In this document: positions 11,807 through 20,801 of the stretch, piece after piece
Layout of the letters: every line of letters starts with the position of its first letter
Numbering within the stretch: the first letter of the stretch is position 1
Source of the DNA: Pseudomonas hygromyciniae
GTDB lineage: Bacteria; Pseudomonadota; Gammaproteobacteria; Pseudomonadales; Pseudomonadaceae
Length of the DNA stretch: 64,000 bases
Reading direction: 5' to 3'
NCBI RefSeq assembly: GCF_016925675.1
Contig: NZ_CP070506.1
Span: forward strand, 1,796,501 to 1,860,500
The notes under the pieces: generated by a model
The model's database searches: none
What the model was told of the DNA's origin: nothing
Seen by the model: the letters and a program-made list of their open reading frames with translations, nothing else
Program-made: the position numbers and the translations under genes

Positions 11807-12162
11807 TCTGCAAGTTGCTGAAGCTCAAAATGTGGGAGCGGGCTTGCTCGCGAATGCGGTGTATCAGTTGATACATTCAGTGCTGACCCACCGCATTCGC
11901 GAGCAAGCCCGCTCCCACATTTGTTCGTATTGTTAAGTTAAGTATGAAAACGCGACATCAAAGTGTCGCTTATCGGACAGTCCGCCCCGCAACAGTGCGT
12001 TTGTCAGGCAATTTCTGTACGCTTGCCGCCTCTTTATGCGCCTGCATCCCAAAAGGAAGCCGCGTGCTAGACCGGCCGGTCCCCATAAGGGCCGGTAGCA
12101 TTTCCCTCATCCATAGGGAATCCCTCTCTAAATTCCGATTCAGTAGTGTGGTATTTCCTCAA
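11807..12162. other. intergenic region before brnQ
   Basis: About 355 bases without a gene. It holds an inverted REP pair (11831-11920) and then a leader with a short GC-rich inverted repeat near 12072-12095. The brnQ frame stays open through part of this leader, but it has no good start before 12163. Confidence 0.5.
11831..11920. repeat. inverted pair of REP-like elements
   Basis: Two copies of the 'GTGGGAGCGGGCTTGCTCGC' word stand head to head, about 30 bases each, around a 28-base spacer. They lie just after the sucD terminator. The same word family recurs at several other intergenic sites in this window, as expected of Pseudomonas REP sequences. Confidence 0.85.
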
Positions 12163-13476
12163 ATGAAAGTGTTGAAAAACCAGGATATCCTGGCGTTGGG
12201 CTTTATGACTTTTGCCCTGTTCGTGGGCGCCGGCAACATCATCTTCCCGCCTATCGTCGGTTTGCAGTCCGGGCCTCATGTCTGGATGGCAGCACTGGGC
12301 TTCCTGATCACTGCGGTCGGCCTGCCGGTCGTCACGGTCATCGCCCTGGCCAAGGTCGGCGGTGGCATGGACGCATTGAGCAGCCCCATCGGCAAGGTCG
12401 CCGGTGGCATCCTGGCTGCAGCGTGCTACCTGGCTGTCGGCCCGCTGTTCGCCACGCCACGTACTGCAACGGTCTCGTTCGAAGTAGGGCTGGCGCCGTT
12501 GACGGGTGAAAGCCCGCTGGCACTGTTCCTCTACAGCTCGGTGTATTTCCTGCTGGTGTTCTTCATCTCCCTGTACCCAGGGCGCCTGTTGGATACCGTT
12601 GGCCGTTTCCTCGCGCCATTGAAGATCATTGCGCTGGCGGTACTGGGTATCGCAGCCTTTGCCCTGCCTGCAGGTGATATCGGCGTTGCTACGCCTGAAT
12701 ACGTTGCCGCACCGTTTTCCCAAGGCTTTATCAATGGCTACCTGACCATGGATACCCTGGGCGCGCTGGTGTTTGGCATCGTCATCGTCAACGCCATTCG
12801 CTCCCGTGGCGTCGAGTCTCCACAGTTGATCACCCGCTACGCAATCATTGCCGGGCTGATTGCCGGCGTGGGCCTGGCGCTGGTGTATATCAGCCTGTTT
12901 CGCCTCGGTTCGGGCAGTCATGAAGTGGCTGCCGGCGCAGCCAACGGTGCAGCGGTATTGCACGCTTATGTGCAACACACCTTCGGCTCCCTGGGCAGCG
13001 GTTTCCTCGCAGTGCTGATCTCCCTGGCGTGCCTGGTGACGGCGGTGGGCCTGACCTGTGCCTGCGCCGAGTACTTCAGCCGAGTGCTGCCACTGTCCTA
13101 CAAGACCCTGGTAGTGATCCTGGCCGCGTTCTCGCTGCTGGTCTCCAACCTGGGCCTGACCAAGCTGATTGCGTTCTCGATTCCGGTACTGACCGCCATC
13201 TATCCGCCGTGCATTGTTCTGGTGGCCCTGAGCTTCTGCAAGGACTTCTGGCATGAGCATGGCCGCATCCTTGGCCCGGTGATGCTGGTGTCGTTCATCT
13301 TCGGTACCATCGACGCGCTCAAGGGCGCTGGCCTGGCCGGTTGGATGCCTGCGCAAATGGCTAACCTGCCATTGAGCGAGCAAGGCCTGGCATGGCTGGT
13401 ACCTTGTGTGATTACCCTGGTGGCTGCATTCGGGGTTGACCGTATGCTGGGCAAACGCAGCGAAGCCATCGCCTAA
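12163..13476 (+). CDS. brnQ: branched-chain amino acid:cation symporter
   Basis: Inner-membrane transporter of the LIVCS family that takes up leucine, isoleucine and valine with sodium or protons. The ATG at 12163 gives 437 residues beginning Met-Lys-Val-Leu-Lys-Asn-Gln-Asp, the family length and start; the frame is open upstream without a better start. About twelve hydrophobic helices are visible, the first containing the [11 protein letters not shown] motif typical of BrnQ. It stands alone between two terminators. Confidence 0.94.
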   Translation: MKVLKNQDILALGFMTFALFVGAGNIIFPPIVGLQSGPHVWMAALGFLITAVGLPVVTVIALAKVGGGMDALSSPIGKVAGGILAAACYLAVGPLFATPRTATVSFEVGLAPLTGESPLALFLYSSVYFLLVFFISLYPGRLLDTVGRFLAPLKIIALAVLGIAAFALPAGDIGVATPEYVAAPFSQGFINGYLTMDTLGALVFGIVIVNAIRSRGVESPQLITRYAIIAGLIAGVGLALVYISLFRLGSGSHEVAAGAANGAAVLHAYVQHTFGSLGSGFLAVLISLACLVTAVGLTCACAEYFSRVLPLSYKTLVVILAAFSLLVSNLGLTKLIAFSIPVLTAIYPPCIVLVALSFCKDFWHEHGRILGPVMLVSFIFGTIDALKGAGLAGWMPAQMANLPLSEQGLAWLVPCVITLVAAFGVDRMLGKRSEAIA

Positions 13477-13501
13477 AGCGAGCTGTTATCCGCAGACAAC
13501 G

Positions 13502-13536
13502 AAATGCCCCGTATCAATCGATCCGGGGCATTTTTT
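13502..13536 (+). terminator. intrinsic terminator after brnQ
   Basis: Inverted repeat AAATGCCCC / GGGGCATTT (13502-13510 and 13525-13533) running into a T6 tract. Confidence 0.8.
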
Positions 13537-13612
13537 ATGGGCGATGGGCAGTGTCTTTTTTTGTGGGCTAACGTCGAACGGGTACGCAATTCTAAAGCTC
13601 AAGCGCGGCGGG

Positions 13613-13701
13613 TGTAGGAACTGGCTTGCCAGCGATAGCGGTATATCAGTCGGCCTGATACTGACTGAAAGGACGCCATCGCCGGTAAGCCGGCTCTTGC
13701 A
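13613..13701. repeat. degenerate REP-like pair
   Basis: Imperfect inverted words of the 'TGTAGGAACTGGCTTGCC' kind flank a short spacer between the brnQ terminator and the next gene. It is a more diverged form of the REP family seen elsewhere here. Confidence 0.5.
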
Positions 13702-13741
13702 GGTGACCGAGTGAGCCAGCCCTATTGTTTAGAGGACCCGC

Positions 13742-14482
13742 ATGTCGTTCGTCGAAGCCAACCTGATCCACTTGCTTGCTGCGCTATGGTTTGTCATCTG
13801 CTGGGGCGGCTATACCCGCTATGCCAGCTGGAAAGCCCGGGACACGGCCTGTCTCGCCAGTGTGCTGCACCTGTATCGCGAGGACTGGATGCGCCGCATG
13901 CTCCTGCGGGACAACCGCATTGCCGACGCCAGTGTGATCGGCAATCTGGAGCGCAACGCCTCGTTCTTTGCCTCCAGCACCCTGATCATCCTCGCCGGTA
14001 TCCTCACTGTGCTCGGGGCTTCGGAGCGCGCCGTCTCGCTGCTGGCGGACATTCCCATGGTGCAGCAGGCGTCCCAGGGCATGTCGGAGATCAAGCTGCT
14101 GTGCCTGGCCCTGGTGTTTGTCTACGCCTTCTTTACCTTCAGTTGGTGCATGCGCCAGTACAACTTCGCGGCGATCCTGATTGGCTCGGCGCCGATGGTC
14201 GGGGAGCGTCACGTCTCCGAGCAAGAGCGCAAGGCGTTTGCCTCGCGGGCAGCGCGGGTGATCTCCATGGCTGCCAACCAGTTCAACTTCGGTCTGCGTT
14301 CCTATTACTTCGGCATGACCATGCTTGCCTGGTTTGTCAGCCCCTGGCTGTTCATGCTGATGAGCAGTGGGGTGGTGCTGGTGTTGTATCGTCGGGAATT
14401 TCATTCCGACGTTCTGGAGGTCATGGTCTATACCCCTACAGAGGCGCCGATGCCTGAAGCGACCAAGGAGGCTATATCGTGA
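13742..14482 (+). CDS. DUF599 family membrane protein
   Basis: A 246-residue inner-membrane protein of the DUF599 type, function unknown. Visible are an N-terminal hydrophobic helix (about 8-24), an Arg-rich cytoplasmic loop with Met-Arg-Arg-Met-Leu-Leu-Arg-Asp, two central helices (about 78-95 and 115-135) and a C-terminal hydrophobic pair near 195-220. An Asn-Phe-Gly-x-Arg-Ser-Tyr-Tyr motif precedes the last pair, as is common in this family. The stop overlaps the GTG of the following MAPEG gene by four bases, so the two are probably made together. Confidence 0.8.
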   Translation: MSFVEANLIHLLAALWFVICWGGYTRYASWKARDTACLASVLHLYREDWMRRMLLRDNRIADASVIGNLERNASFFASSTLIILAGILTVLGASERAVSLLADIPMVQQASQGMSEIKLLCLALVFVYAFFTFSWCMRQYNFAAILIGSAPMVGERHVSEQERKAFASRAARVISMAANQFNFGLRSYYFGMTMLAWFVSPWLFMLMSSGVVLVLYRREFHSDVLEVMVYTPTEAPMPEATKEAIS

Positions 14483-14880
14483 GTATTCCGTTCTGGTGTG
14501 TATTTATCAGCGCAGTGCTGATTTTCGTGGCGCGGATGCCGGTGGGCAAGGCCATGAAAGAACAGGGTGGGTATGACAACCATCTTCCCCGCAATCAACA
14601 GGCGCAGTTGACCGGCTTCGGTGCGCGGGCGGTGGCCGCTCATCAAAATAGTTTTGAAGCGTTTATCTTATTTGCGGCGGGAGTCTTGATGGCCCATACC
14701 ACTCAGACCCAGGGCTACCTGATTGACTGGCTGGCGATCATCTTTGTGATTGCGCGGGTAATCTATCTAGCCTGCTATTGGGCCGACTTGGCGTGGCAAC
14801 GCAGCCTGGTGTGGTTGGTGGGGTTGCTGTGCTCACTATTGTTGATGCTTAGCCCTACATTTCGCACTTTGCTGATCTGA
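14479..14880 (+). CDS. MAPEG family membrane protein
   Basis: A 133-residue protein of the MAPEG (membrane-associated eicosanoid/glutathione metabolism) superfamily. Four hydrophobic helices are visible, with the Ala-His-Gln-Asn-Ser-Phe-Glu-Ala-Phe motif in the second-helix region (about 54-62) that marks bacterial members. The substrate is not known. The start is GTG at 14479, overlapping the upstream DUF599 stop (GTGA), which fixes the start. A terminator lies just downstream. Confidence 0.85.
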   Translation: MSIPFWCVFISAVLIFVARMPVGKAMKEQGGYDNHLPRNQQAQLTGFGARAVAAHQNSFEAFILFAAGVLMAHTTQTQGYLIDWLAIIFVIARVIYLACYWADLAWQRSLVWLVGLLCSLLLMLSPTFRTLLI

Positions 14881-14900
14881 TAAAAATTCCCGCACAAAGT

Positions 14901-14930
14901 AAAGCCCGTTATCTAAGCGGGCTTTCTTTT
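14901..14930. terminator. terminator between convergent genes
   Basis: Stem AAAGCCCG / CGGGCTTT followed by TTCTTTT. It lies between the MAPEG gene on the plus strand and the lipoprotein gene on the minus strand. The T-rich side favours rightward termination, but the stem could serve both. Confidence 0.7.
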
Positions 14931-14955
14931 GCAACATGGTATTTAAACCGCGGTA

Positions 14956-15207
14956 TCAGGAACCGGTTGCAGGTGTAGCTGGAGCAGCTTCTTTAGCGGC
15001 GGCTGCGTCAGATTCAGCTTGGGCTTTGGCGGCTTCGGCGTTTTCTTTTGCAGCGTCGTTCACTTTATCCTGAGCTTCGCTCATTTTTTCTTGAGCTTGT
15101 TCAGCATGCTGGGTGGCATCCTGAGCTTTGTCCTCGGATTTTTTATCGCAGGCAGCGAGGCCAAGGGCGGCAGCCAACATCAAGGAAACAGCGAAAGTCT
15201 TGCGCAT
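14956..15207 (-). CDS. small Ala/Lys-rich lipoprotein
   Basis: An 83-residue protein with a lipoprotein signal peptide: Met-Arg-Lys, a hydrophobic stretch, then the lipobox Leu-Ala-Ala-Cys with the lipidated cysteine at 20. Residue 21 is aspartate, the classical signal for staying in the inner membrane in E. coli; Pseudomonas sorting rules differ. The mature part is a repetitive Ala/Glu/Lys/Gln heptad-like sequence, probably a long coiled coil. GGAG stands before the ATG at 15207, which is preferred to an upstream in-frame ATG lacking one. Function unknown; an envelope structural or stress role is only a guess. Confidence 0.75.
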   Translation of the reverse strand: MRKTFAVSLMLAAALGLAACDKKSEDKAQDATQHAEQAQEKMSEAQDKVNDAAKENAEAAKAQAESDAAAAKEAAPATPATGS

Positions 15208-15365
15208 GGGGTGTTTCTCCTTATTGAAGATATCTAGTGGCCTTTCGAGCACGGGGTGCCTGCATTAGTTCCTTTAATCCCACAGATATATAAGACGTTT
15301 CGCCAAGGAACTTTCTTCCGGGGTATTTCTTTCGCCGGATCACTACTAATAAGAGTCTTTATCGA

Positions 15366-15842
15366 ATGACCGATACCCCCCTTTTTGAGCGTGCCGCACG
15401 TTTTGTCTCGGCCTTGCGTCACTGTCAGGTGCTGGGCATCGAGGTGCATGATACGAGCGCCGAGGGCATGACCTTGCGCTTGCCCTACAGCCCGCAGATC
15501 GTCGGCGATCCACAAACCGGGATCATCCATGGCGGCGCCTTGACCTCGCTGATGGACACGGCCTGTGGCATGGCCACCCTGTGCGTGCTGCCGGAGTTCG
15601 AGGTCTGCCCGACCCTGGATCTGCGCATTGACTACATGCACCCGGCCGAACCGCACAAGACGGTGTTTGGCTTTGCCCAATGTTACCGAGTGACCAGCGA
15701 CGTGATTTTCACCCGTGGTTTTGCTTACCAGGACGACCCCCAGCAGCCGATTGCCCATGTGGTGGGTACGTTCATGCGTATGGGCAAGCGATTGAAGGGC
15801 ACCAAGGGACTGGGCAGTAGCATCAAGGGAGAACAGGCATGA
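15366..15842 (+). CDS. PaaI-type hotdog thioesterase
   Basis: A 158-residue single hotdog-fold protein of the PaaI/acyl-CoA thioesterase group, expected to hydrolyse acyl-CoA in the cytoplasm. The Ile-Ile-His-Gly-Gly-Ala-Leu-Thr-Ser-Leu-Met-Asp motif (about 57-68) is the hotdog helix containing the catalytic-side His-Gly-Gly and Asp. The C-terminal tail is basic. It overlaps the next thioesterase by four bases (ATGA), so the two paralogous subunits may form a heteromer or have split substrates. The natural substrate cannot be told from the sequence. Confidence 0.85.
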   Translation: MTDTPLFERAARFVSALRHCQVLGIEVHDTSAEGMTLRLPYSPQIVGDPQTGIIHGGALTSLMDTACGMATLCVLPEFEVCPTLDLRIDYMHPAEPHKTVFGFAQCYRVTSDVIFTRGFAYQDDPQQPIAHVVGTFMRMGKRLKGTKGLGSSIKGEQA

Positions 15843-16303
15843 CCCACCAATTCAAGACCCGGATGCAGCAGGCCCACCAACGCGGCGACTATAAGGCGTT
15901 GCTCGAGCTGATTCCCTACGCGCGTCTGATCGGCGTCGAGTGCACGCGCCTGGGGGATGAACTGTTGTTCCGCATGCCGGCCAACAAGGACAATATTGGT
16001 AACCCGATATTGCCAGCTATCCATGGTGGCGTGATCGCGGGTTTTATGGAGTTGTCGGCGGCCTTTCACCTGTGGGTGGCCACGGGTACCCCAGGGGTTG
16101 AAAAAGGCCTGCCCAAGATCGTCGATTTTTCCCTGGATTACCTGCGGGCCGGGCAGTTTCGTGACACTTACGCCACCTGCCAGGTATGGCGTCAGGGACG
16201 GCGGGTGGCCAATGTGGCAATCACCGCCTGGCAAAGCACCCCAGCCGAGCCTATTGCCACCGCTCGTGCGCATTTCAAGATTCAGGAGCAGGGCCACCCT
16301 TGA
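15839..16303 (+). CDS. second hotdog thioesterase in tandem
   Basis: A 154-residue hotdog protein distantly related to its upstream neighbour. It has Ala-Ile-His-Gly-Gly-Val-Ile-Ala-Gly-Phe-Met-Glu at about 60-71, where the helix acid is Glu rather than Asp. The four-base overlap with the upstream gene sets the start and indicates coupled translation. As in the family, activity on acyl-CoA is expected, with unknown chain preference. Confidence 0.8.
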   Translation: MTHQFKTRMQQAHQRGDYKALLELIPYARLIGVECTRLGDELLFRMPANKDNIGNPILPAIHGGVIAGFMELSAAFHLWVATGTPGVEKGLPKIVDFSLDYLRAGQFRDTYATCQVWRQGRRVANVAITAWQSTPAEPIATARAHFKIQEQGHP

Positions 16304-16392
16304 AATCCTGGTCTTAGCCCCCAACTTTGATGACAACCCGCCGCCAACCCTCTCGGGCGCGGCCACTGCCATCCAATTGGAGTTTGATGACC

Positions 16393-18297
16393 ATGAGTGT
16401 GGAAACTCAAAAGGAAACCCTGGGCTTCCAGACCGAGGTGAAGCAGCTGCTGCACCTCATGATCCATTCGCTGTATTCCAACAAGGAAATCTTCCTTCGC
16501 GAATTGATCTCGAACGCCTCTGACGCTGTCGACAAATTACGTTTCGAAGCCCTGTCCAAGCCTGAGTTGCTGGAAGGTGGCGCGGAACTGAAAATCCGTG
16601 TGAGCTTCGACAAGGACGCCAAGACCGTCACCCTCGAAGACAACGGCATCGGCATGAGCCGTGAAGACGCGATTACCCACTTGGGCACCATCGCCAAATC
16701 CGGCACCGCTGATTTCATGAAGAACCTTTCGGGCGACCAGAAGAAAGATTCGCACCTGATCGGTCAGTTCGGCGTGGGCTTCTACTCGGCCTTTATCGTC
16801 GCTGACAAAGTTGAAGTGTTCAGCCGTCGCGCCGGTCTCGACGCCAGCGAAGGCGTGCACTGGTCCTCCAAAGGCGAGGGCGAATTCGAAATCGCCACCG
16901 TCGACAAGGCTGATCGCGGTACCCGCATCGTGCTGCACCTAAAATCCGGTGAAGACGAATTCGCCGATGGTTGGCGCCTGCGCAACATCATCAAGAAGTA
17001 CTCCGACCATATCGCGCTGCCCATCGAACTGCCGAAAGAACAAGCGGCTGCCGAAGGCGAGGAGACGCCAGCCCAGGAATGGGAAGTGGTCAACCGCGCC
17101 AGCGCTCTGTGGACCCGTCCGCGCACTGAAGTGAAGGACGAGGAATACCAGGAGTTCTACAAGCACATCGCCCATGACTACGAAAACCCGCTGAGCTGGA
17201 GCCATAACAAGGTTGAAGGCAAGCTGGAATACAGCTCGCTGCTGTACGTCCCGGCCCGTGCTCCGTTCGACCTGTACCAGCGCGAAGCGCCCAAGGGCCT
17301 GAAGCTGTACGTACAGCGCGTATTCGTAATGGATCAGGCGGAGTCCTTCCTGCCGCTGTACCTGCGCTTTATCAAGGGCGTGGTGGACTCCAACGACCTG
17401 TCGCTGAACGTGTCGCGGGAAATCCTGCAGAAAGACCCGATCATTGACTCCATGAAGTCGGCGTTGACCAAGCGTGTGCTGGACATGCTGGAAAAGCTGG
17501 CGAAGAACGAGCCTGAGCAATACAAAGGCTTCTGGAAAAACTTCGGCCAGGTCATGAAAGAAGGCCCGGCAGAAGATTTTGCCAACAAGGAAAAAATCGC
17601 CGGCCTGCTGCGTTTTGCTTCGACTCAAGGTGAGGATGGCGAGCAGGTGGTGTCCCTGGCCGAGTACCTGGCGCGCGCCAAGGAAGGTCAGGACAAGATC
17701 TACTACCTGACTGGCGAAACCTACGCCCAGGTCAAGAACAGCCCGCACCTGGAGGTCTTCCGCAAGAAAGGCATCGAAGTGCTGCTGCTGACCGACCGTA
17801 TCGACGAGTGGCTGATGAGCTATCTCAGCGAGTTCGACGGCAAATCCTTTGTCGACGTGGCCCGTGGTGACCTGGACCTGGGTAACCTGGATTCGGAAGA
17901 GGACAAAAAAGCCGCTGAAGAGGTGGCCAAGTCCAAAGAAGGCCTGGTTGAACGCATCAAGACCGCCCTGGGCGATGCTGTCAGCGAAGTACGGGTTTCC
18001 CACCGTCTGACCGATTCCCCGGCGATCCTGGCCATCGGCGAGCAGGACCTGGGCATGCAGATGCGCCAGATCCTCGAAGCCAGCGGGCAGAAGGTGCCGG
18101 ATTCCAAGCCGATCTTCGAATTCAACCCGGCTCACCCGTTGATCGAGAAACTCGACGGCGAGCAGAGTGAAGAGCGCTTTGGCGACCTGTCGCACATCCT
18201 CTTCGACCAGGCGGCCCTGGCCGCAGGGGACAGCTTGAAAGACCCGGCCGCTTATGTGCGCCGACTGAACAAGCTGTTGGTTGAACTGTCGGTTTAA
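16393..18297 (+). CDS. htpG: molecular chaperone HtpG (Hsp90)
   Basis: Cytosolic Hsp90 homologue that remodels client proteins using ATP. The ATG at 16393 (Met-Ser-Val-Glu-Thr-Gln-Lys-Glu-Thr) gives 634 residues, the normal Pseudomonas length; the frame is open further upstream without family sequence. GHKL ATP-site motifs are visible: Leu-Ile-Ser-Asn-Ala-Ser-Asp-Ala near residue 40, Asp-Asn-Gly-Ile-Gly-Met near 85, and Gly-Gln-Phe-Gly-Val-Gly-Phe-Tyr-Ser near 125. The middle-domain Leu-Asn-Val-Ser-Arg-Glu-Ile-Leu-Gln motif follows. A clean terminator stands after it. No heat-shock promoter was recognised in the short upstream gap. Confidence 0.97.
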   Translation: MSVETQKETLGFQTEVKQLLHLMIHSLYSNKEIFLRELISNASDAVDKLRFEALSKPELLEGGAELKIRVSFDKDAKTVTLEDNGIGMSREDAITHLGTIAKSGTADFMKNLSGDQKKDSHLIGQFGVGFYSAFIVADKVEVFSRRAGLDASEGVHWSSKGEGEFEIATVDKADRGTRIVLHLKSGEDEFADGWRLRNIIKKYSDHIALPIELPKEQAAAEGEETPAQEWEVVNRASALWTRPRTEVKDEEYQEFYKHIAHDYENPLSWSHNKVEGKLEYSSLLYVPARAPFDLYQREAPKGLKLYVQRVFVMDQAESFLPLYLRFIKGVVDSNDLSLNVSREILQKDPIIDSMKSALTKRVLDMLEKLAKNEPEQYKGFWKNFGQVMKEGPAEDFANKEKIAGLLRFASTQGEDGEQVVSLAEYLARAKEGQDKIYYLTGETYAQVKNSPHLEVFRKKGIEVLLLTDRIDEWLMSYLSEFDGKSFVDVARGDLDLGNLDSEEDKKAAEEVAKSKEGLVERIKTALGDAVSEVRVSHRLTDSPAILAIGEQDLGMQMRQILEASGQKVPDSKPIFEFNPAHPLIEKLDGEQSEERFGDLSHILFDQAALAAGDSLKDPAAYVRRLNKLLVELSV

Positions 18298-18309
18298 CAA
18301 CGTTGCAAG

Positions 18310-18335
18310 AAAACCCCGCTTCGGCGGGGTTTTTC
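18310..18335 (+). terminator. intrinsic terminator after htpG
   Basis: ACCCCGC / GCGGGGT stem with a TTCG loop and a T5 tract. Confidence 0.85.
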
Positions 18336-18348
18336 GTTATGGCTCCAC

Positions 18349-18450
18349 TGTAGGCGCGAGCTGGCTCGCGAAAAACGTGTGATCACCGCGTTCACTCAGC
18401 ATTTGCGCGTTATCGTTGACGTTCTTCGCGAGCAAGCTCGCTCCTACAGG
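18349..18450. repeat. inverted pair of REP-like elements
   Basis: Inverted copies of the 'TGTAGG(A/C)GCGAGCTGGCTCGCGA' word, a variant of the REP family in this window, separated by about 45 bases. The right copy ends about 25 bases before the ribosome binding site of the hydrolase gene. Confidence 0.75.
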
Positions 18451-18484
18451 GAACCGCGTTAATCCATTCTCACTGGAGAAAATG

Positions 18485-19213
18485 ATGAGCCAAGTCACCG
18501 TGCGTTCCGTGGTCTATCAGATTGATGGCCAGCCTTATGAAAGCCGCCTGGCCTTCGACGCCAGCCACAAGGGCCCGCTGCCGGGTCTGTTGATGGCGCC
18601 GAACTGGATGGGCGTCAGCGCCGGCGCCGAAGAGATCGCCAAGGCCGTAGCCGCCAAGGGCTATGTGGTGTTGATCGCCGATCTGTATGGGCAGCAGGTG
18701 CGCCCGTCCAATGGCGATGAGGCCGGGGCGGCGATGATGCCGTTGAAAAATGACCGTGGGCTGCTGAACACGCGCATGCAGGCGGCCTTTGAGCAACTGC
18801 AAGGCCAGGTCGAGGCCGCTGTCGATACCTCGAAGCTGGCGACCTTTGGCTTCTGCTTTGGCGGTTGCTGCGCTTTGGAGTTGGCGCGTACCGGAGCGGC
18901 GTTGAAGGCTGCGGTGTCGTTCCATGGCACCCTGGATACGCCAAACCCGGCGCACGCGAAGAATATCAAGGGGTCAGTGCTGGTGTTGCATGGTGCTAGC
19001 GATCCGTTGGTGCCCAGAGAGCAGTTGCCTGCATTTGAAGATGAGATGAACGCGGCCGGTGTGGATTGGCAATTGCTCAGCTACGGCGGCGCGGTGCATT
19101 CGTTCACCGATCCCCATGCCAATGTGCCGGGCAAGATGATGTACGACGCCAAGACGGCTGGTCGGGCGTTCCAGGCGATGCATAATTTGTTGGATGAAGT
19201 GTTCGGGGGCTGA
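18485..19213 (+). CDS. dienelactone hydrolase family protein
   Basis: A 242-residue alpha/beta hydrolase of the dienelactone hydrolase family. The catalytic triad is visible as Cys in Gly-Phe-Cys-Phe-Gly-Gly (about residue 122), Asp in His-Gly-Ala-Ser-Asp-Pro-Leu-Val, and His in Val-His-Ser-Phe-Thr. Two ATGs stand side by side; the second, at 18485, has the better distance (six bases) to GGAG. There are no catechol-pathway genes nearby, so a role in aromatic breakdown is not implied, and a general carboxyl-ester or lactone hydrolase is as likely. Confidence 0.85.
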   Translation: MSQVTVRSVVYQIDGQPYESRLAFDASHKGPLPGLLMAPNWMGVSAGAEEIAKAVAAKGYVVLIADLYGQQVRPSNGDEAGAAMMPLKNDRGLLNTRMQAAFEQLQGQVEAAVDTSKLATFGFCFGGCCALELARTGAALKAAVSFHGTLDTPNPAHAKNIKGSVLVLHGASDPLVPREQLPAFEDEMNAAGVDWQLLSYGGAVHSFTDPHANVPGKMMYDAKTAGRAFQAMHNLLDEVFGG

Positions 19214-19235
19214 GTCTTCAGCGCCTGTCAGGGCC

Positions 19236-19310
19236 TTATCGCGGGCAAGCCCGCTCCCACACTTACGGTGTTCACAAATCAACATGTGGGAGCGGGCTTG
19301 CCCGCGATAG
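19236..19310. repeat. inverted pair of REP-like elements
   Basis: Inverted copies of 'TGTGGGAGCGGGCTTGCCCG' with a short spacer fill the gap between two convergent genes. The right copy ends one base before the stop codon of the pirin gene. Confidence 0.85.
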
Positions 19311-20177
19311 CTACCTCACAGGCAACTCGATTCTCCCGCTTTCCCCCGGCACCGTCGGCCAATCCCCGGCCGCCCAGCGCTGACGCGCCTGTTCGATCAA
19401 CGCCGGATCACTGGCGACAAAATTCCAATTGATCCGCCGTGGCCCATCCAGTGGCGCGCCGCCGAAGACCACCAGGTGGCATTCGGTCTCGGCAAACAGC
19501 GCCATGCTCTGGCCTGCCGGTAGCACCACCAGGCTATGGGCCTGCACCGGTTCGCCGTCCAACTGCGCTTCACCGTCGAGCACGTACACCGCCCGTTCCT
19601 CATGTTCATCAGGAATCAGCAGGGTGGTGGCGGTTTGCATATGAACCTCGGCATACAGCGTCGGCGACAGCACGGGCACCGGTGACTCCAGGCAGAAGCC
19701 ACTGCCGGCGATCATGCGGATCGTCACGCCGAGGTTGTCACTGACCGGCAGGCTGATGGCGGGGTGATGGCTGTAATGCCCCGGTCCCTGCTCATGGGCC
19801 TTGGGCGATGCCAGCCACACCTGCAGGCCATGCAGGTTGAAACCCTTGGCCTTGAGCTCGTCGGGCGTGCGTTCGACGTGGGCAATCGCGCTGCCTGCAG
19901 TCATCCAACTGACATCGCCGGCCTGCACCACTTGGTCGGAGCCGAGGCTGTCCCTGTGCAGCAGTTCGCCTTCAAACAGGTAGGTGAGGGTAGATAAACC
20001 GATATGCGGATGCTGGCGGATATTCATGCCGCTGCCGGGCGCGTAGCGGGTCTGGAGCATATGGTCGAAAAACACGAAGGGCCCAACGCTGCGGCATTCT
20101 CGCGAGGGCAGGGGGCGCAGGATTGGTTGGCCTTCCACATCTTCTGGGCGCGGGCGAATCACGGTCACGGTGGTCAT
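19311..20177 (-). CDS. pirin family protein
   Basis: A 288-residue bicupin of the pirin family. The N-terminal cupin has Phe-Asp-His-Met and then His-Pro-His-Ile-Gly with a downstream His and Glu, giving the usual three-His-one-Glu metal site. Pirins bind iron and some act as quercetin dioxygenases or as redox-sensitive cofactors, but the role in Pseudomonas is not settled. A C-terminal pirin domain with Val-Tyr-Val-Leu-Asp-Gly-Glu follows. It stands alone, upstream of an OsmC-type gene on the same strand. Confidence 0.9.
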   Translation of the reverse strand: MTTVTVIRPRPEDVEGQPILRPLPSRECRSVGPFVFFDHMLQTRYAPGSGMNIRQHPHIGLSTLTYLFEGELLHRDSLGSDQVVQAGDVSWMTAGSAIAHVERTPDELKAKGFNLHGLQVWLASPKAHEQGPGHYSHHPAISLPVSDNLGVTIRMIAGSGFCLESPVPVLSPTLYAEVHMQTATTLLIPDEHEERAVYVLDGEAQLDGEPVQAHSLVVLPAGQSMALFAETECHLVVFGGAPLDGPRRINWNFVASDPALIEQARQRWAAGDWPTVPGESGRIELPVR

Positions 20178-20241
20178 GGAGCATCCCTGTCTGAGCGGGT
20201 TCGTAGGGCTTGAGCATAACCCGCCAGACAGGAAGCAGGTG

Positions 20242-20658
20242 TTATTGGCTGAACGCGCCTTCGGCGAGCTTGGTATCGATGCTGATCTCGGCGGTGGTCA
20301 TCAGTTTATGCACCGGGCACTTGTCGGCCACGCGATGCAGTTCAGCGCGCTGCTCGTCGGTGAGCACGCCCTTGAGGGTCAGCTTGACGTTAAGTTTGTA
20401 TTTGCCCTTTTGCTCCTCGCTGCTGTCATGGGTGACTTCCACGGTCACGCCAGTCAGAGGGATGTCTTTTTTCTGCGCATACAGCTTGACGGTCAGGGCT
20501 TTGCAGGAGGCCAGCGCGGCGTCGAAGTAATCGTGAGGCGAGGGCGCCGAGTCGTCGCCACCCAGGCTCTTGGGCAGGTCGGTAAACAGCTCGTGGTTAT
20601 TGATGTTGACGCTATGGCGAAAATTCTCGGTGTTCAGCGTATTGACGATAACGGGCAT
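20242..20658 (-). CDS. OsmC family peroxiredoxin-like protein
   Basis: A 138-residue OsmC/Ohr-fold protein that probably reduces organic hydroperoxides in the cytoplasm. The two reactive cysteines are in Ala-Ser-Cys-Lys-Ala-Leu-Thr (about 52) and Lys-Cys-Pro-Val-His-Lys (about 113). The ATG at 20658 follows GAGG at a suitable distance; an in-frame start four codons upstream is less likely. Being next to pirin fits a loose oxidative-stress neighbourhood, but a shared operon is not proven. Confidence 0.87.
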   Translation of the reverse strand: MPVIVNTLNTENFRHSVNINNHELFTDLPKSLGGDDSAPSPHDYFDAALASCKALTVKLYAQKKDIPLTGVTVEVTHDSSEEQKGKYKLNVKLTLKGVLTDEQRAELHRVADKCPVHKLMTTAEISIDTKLAEGAFSQ

Positions 20659-20801
20659 GGTAAACCTCACTAGGTGGCAGGATGAACGTCATGCAGTTAT
20701 AGAGCATGCTGGCATCTGAGTGTTCCGCGTTTTTTTTTGCCGGATGAACCCCAGCAAGCTACCGGCGGTCTACCTCACTTAACCTGGATTGAGGTTTTAC
20801 C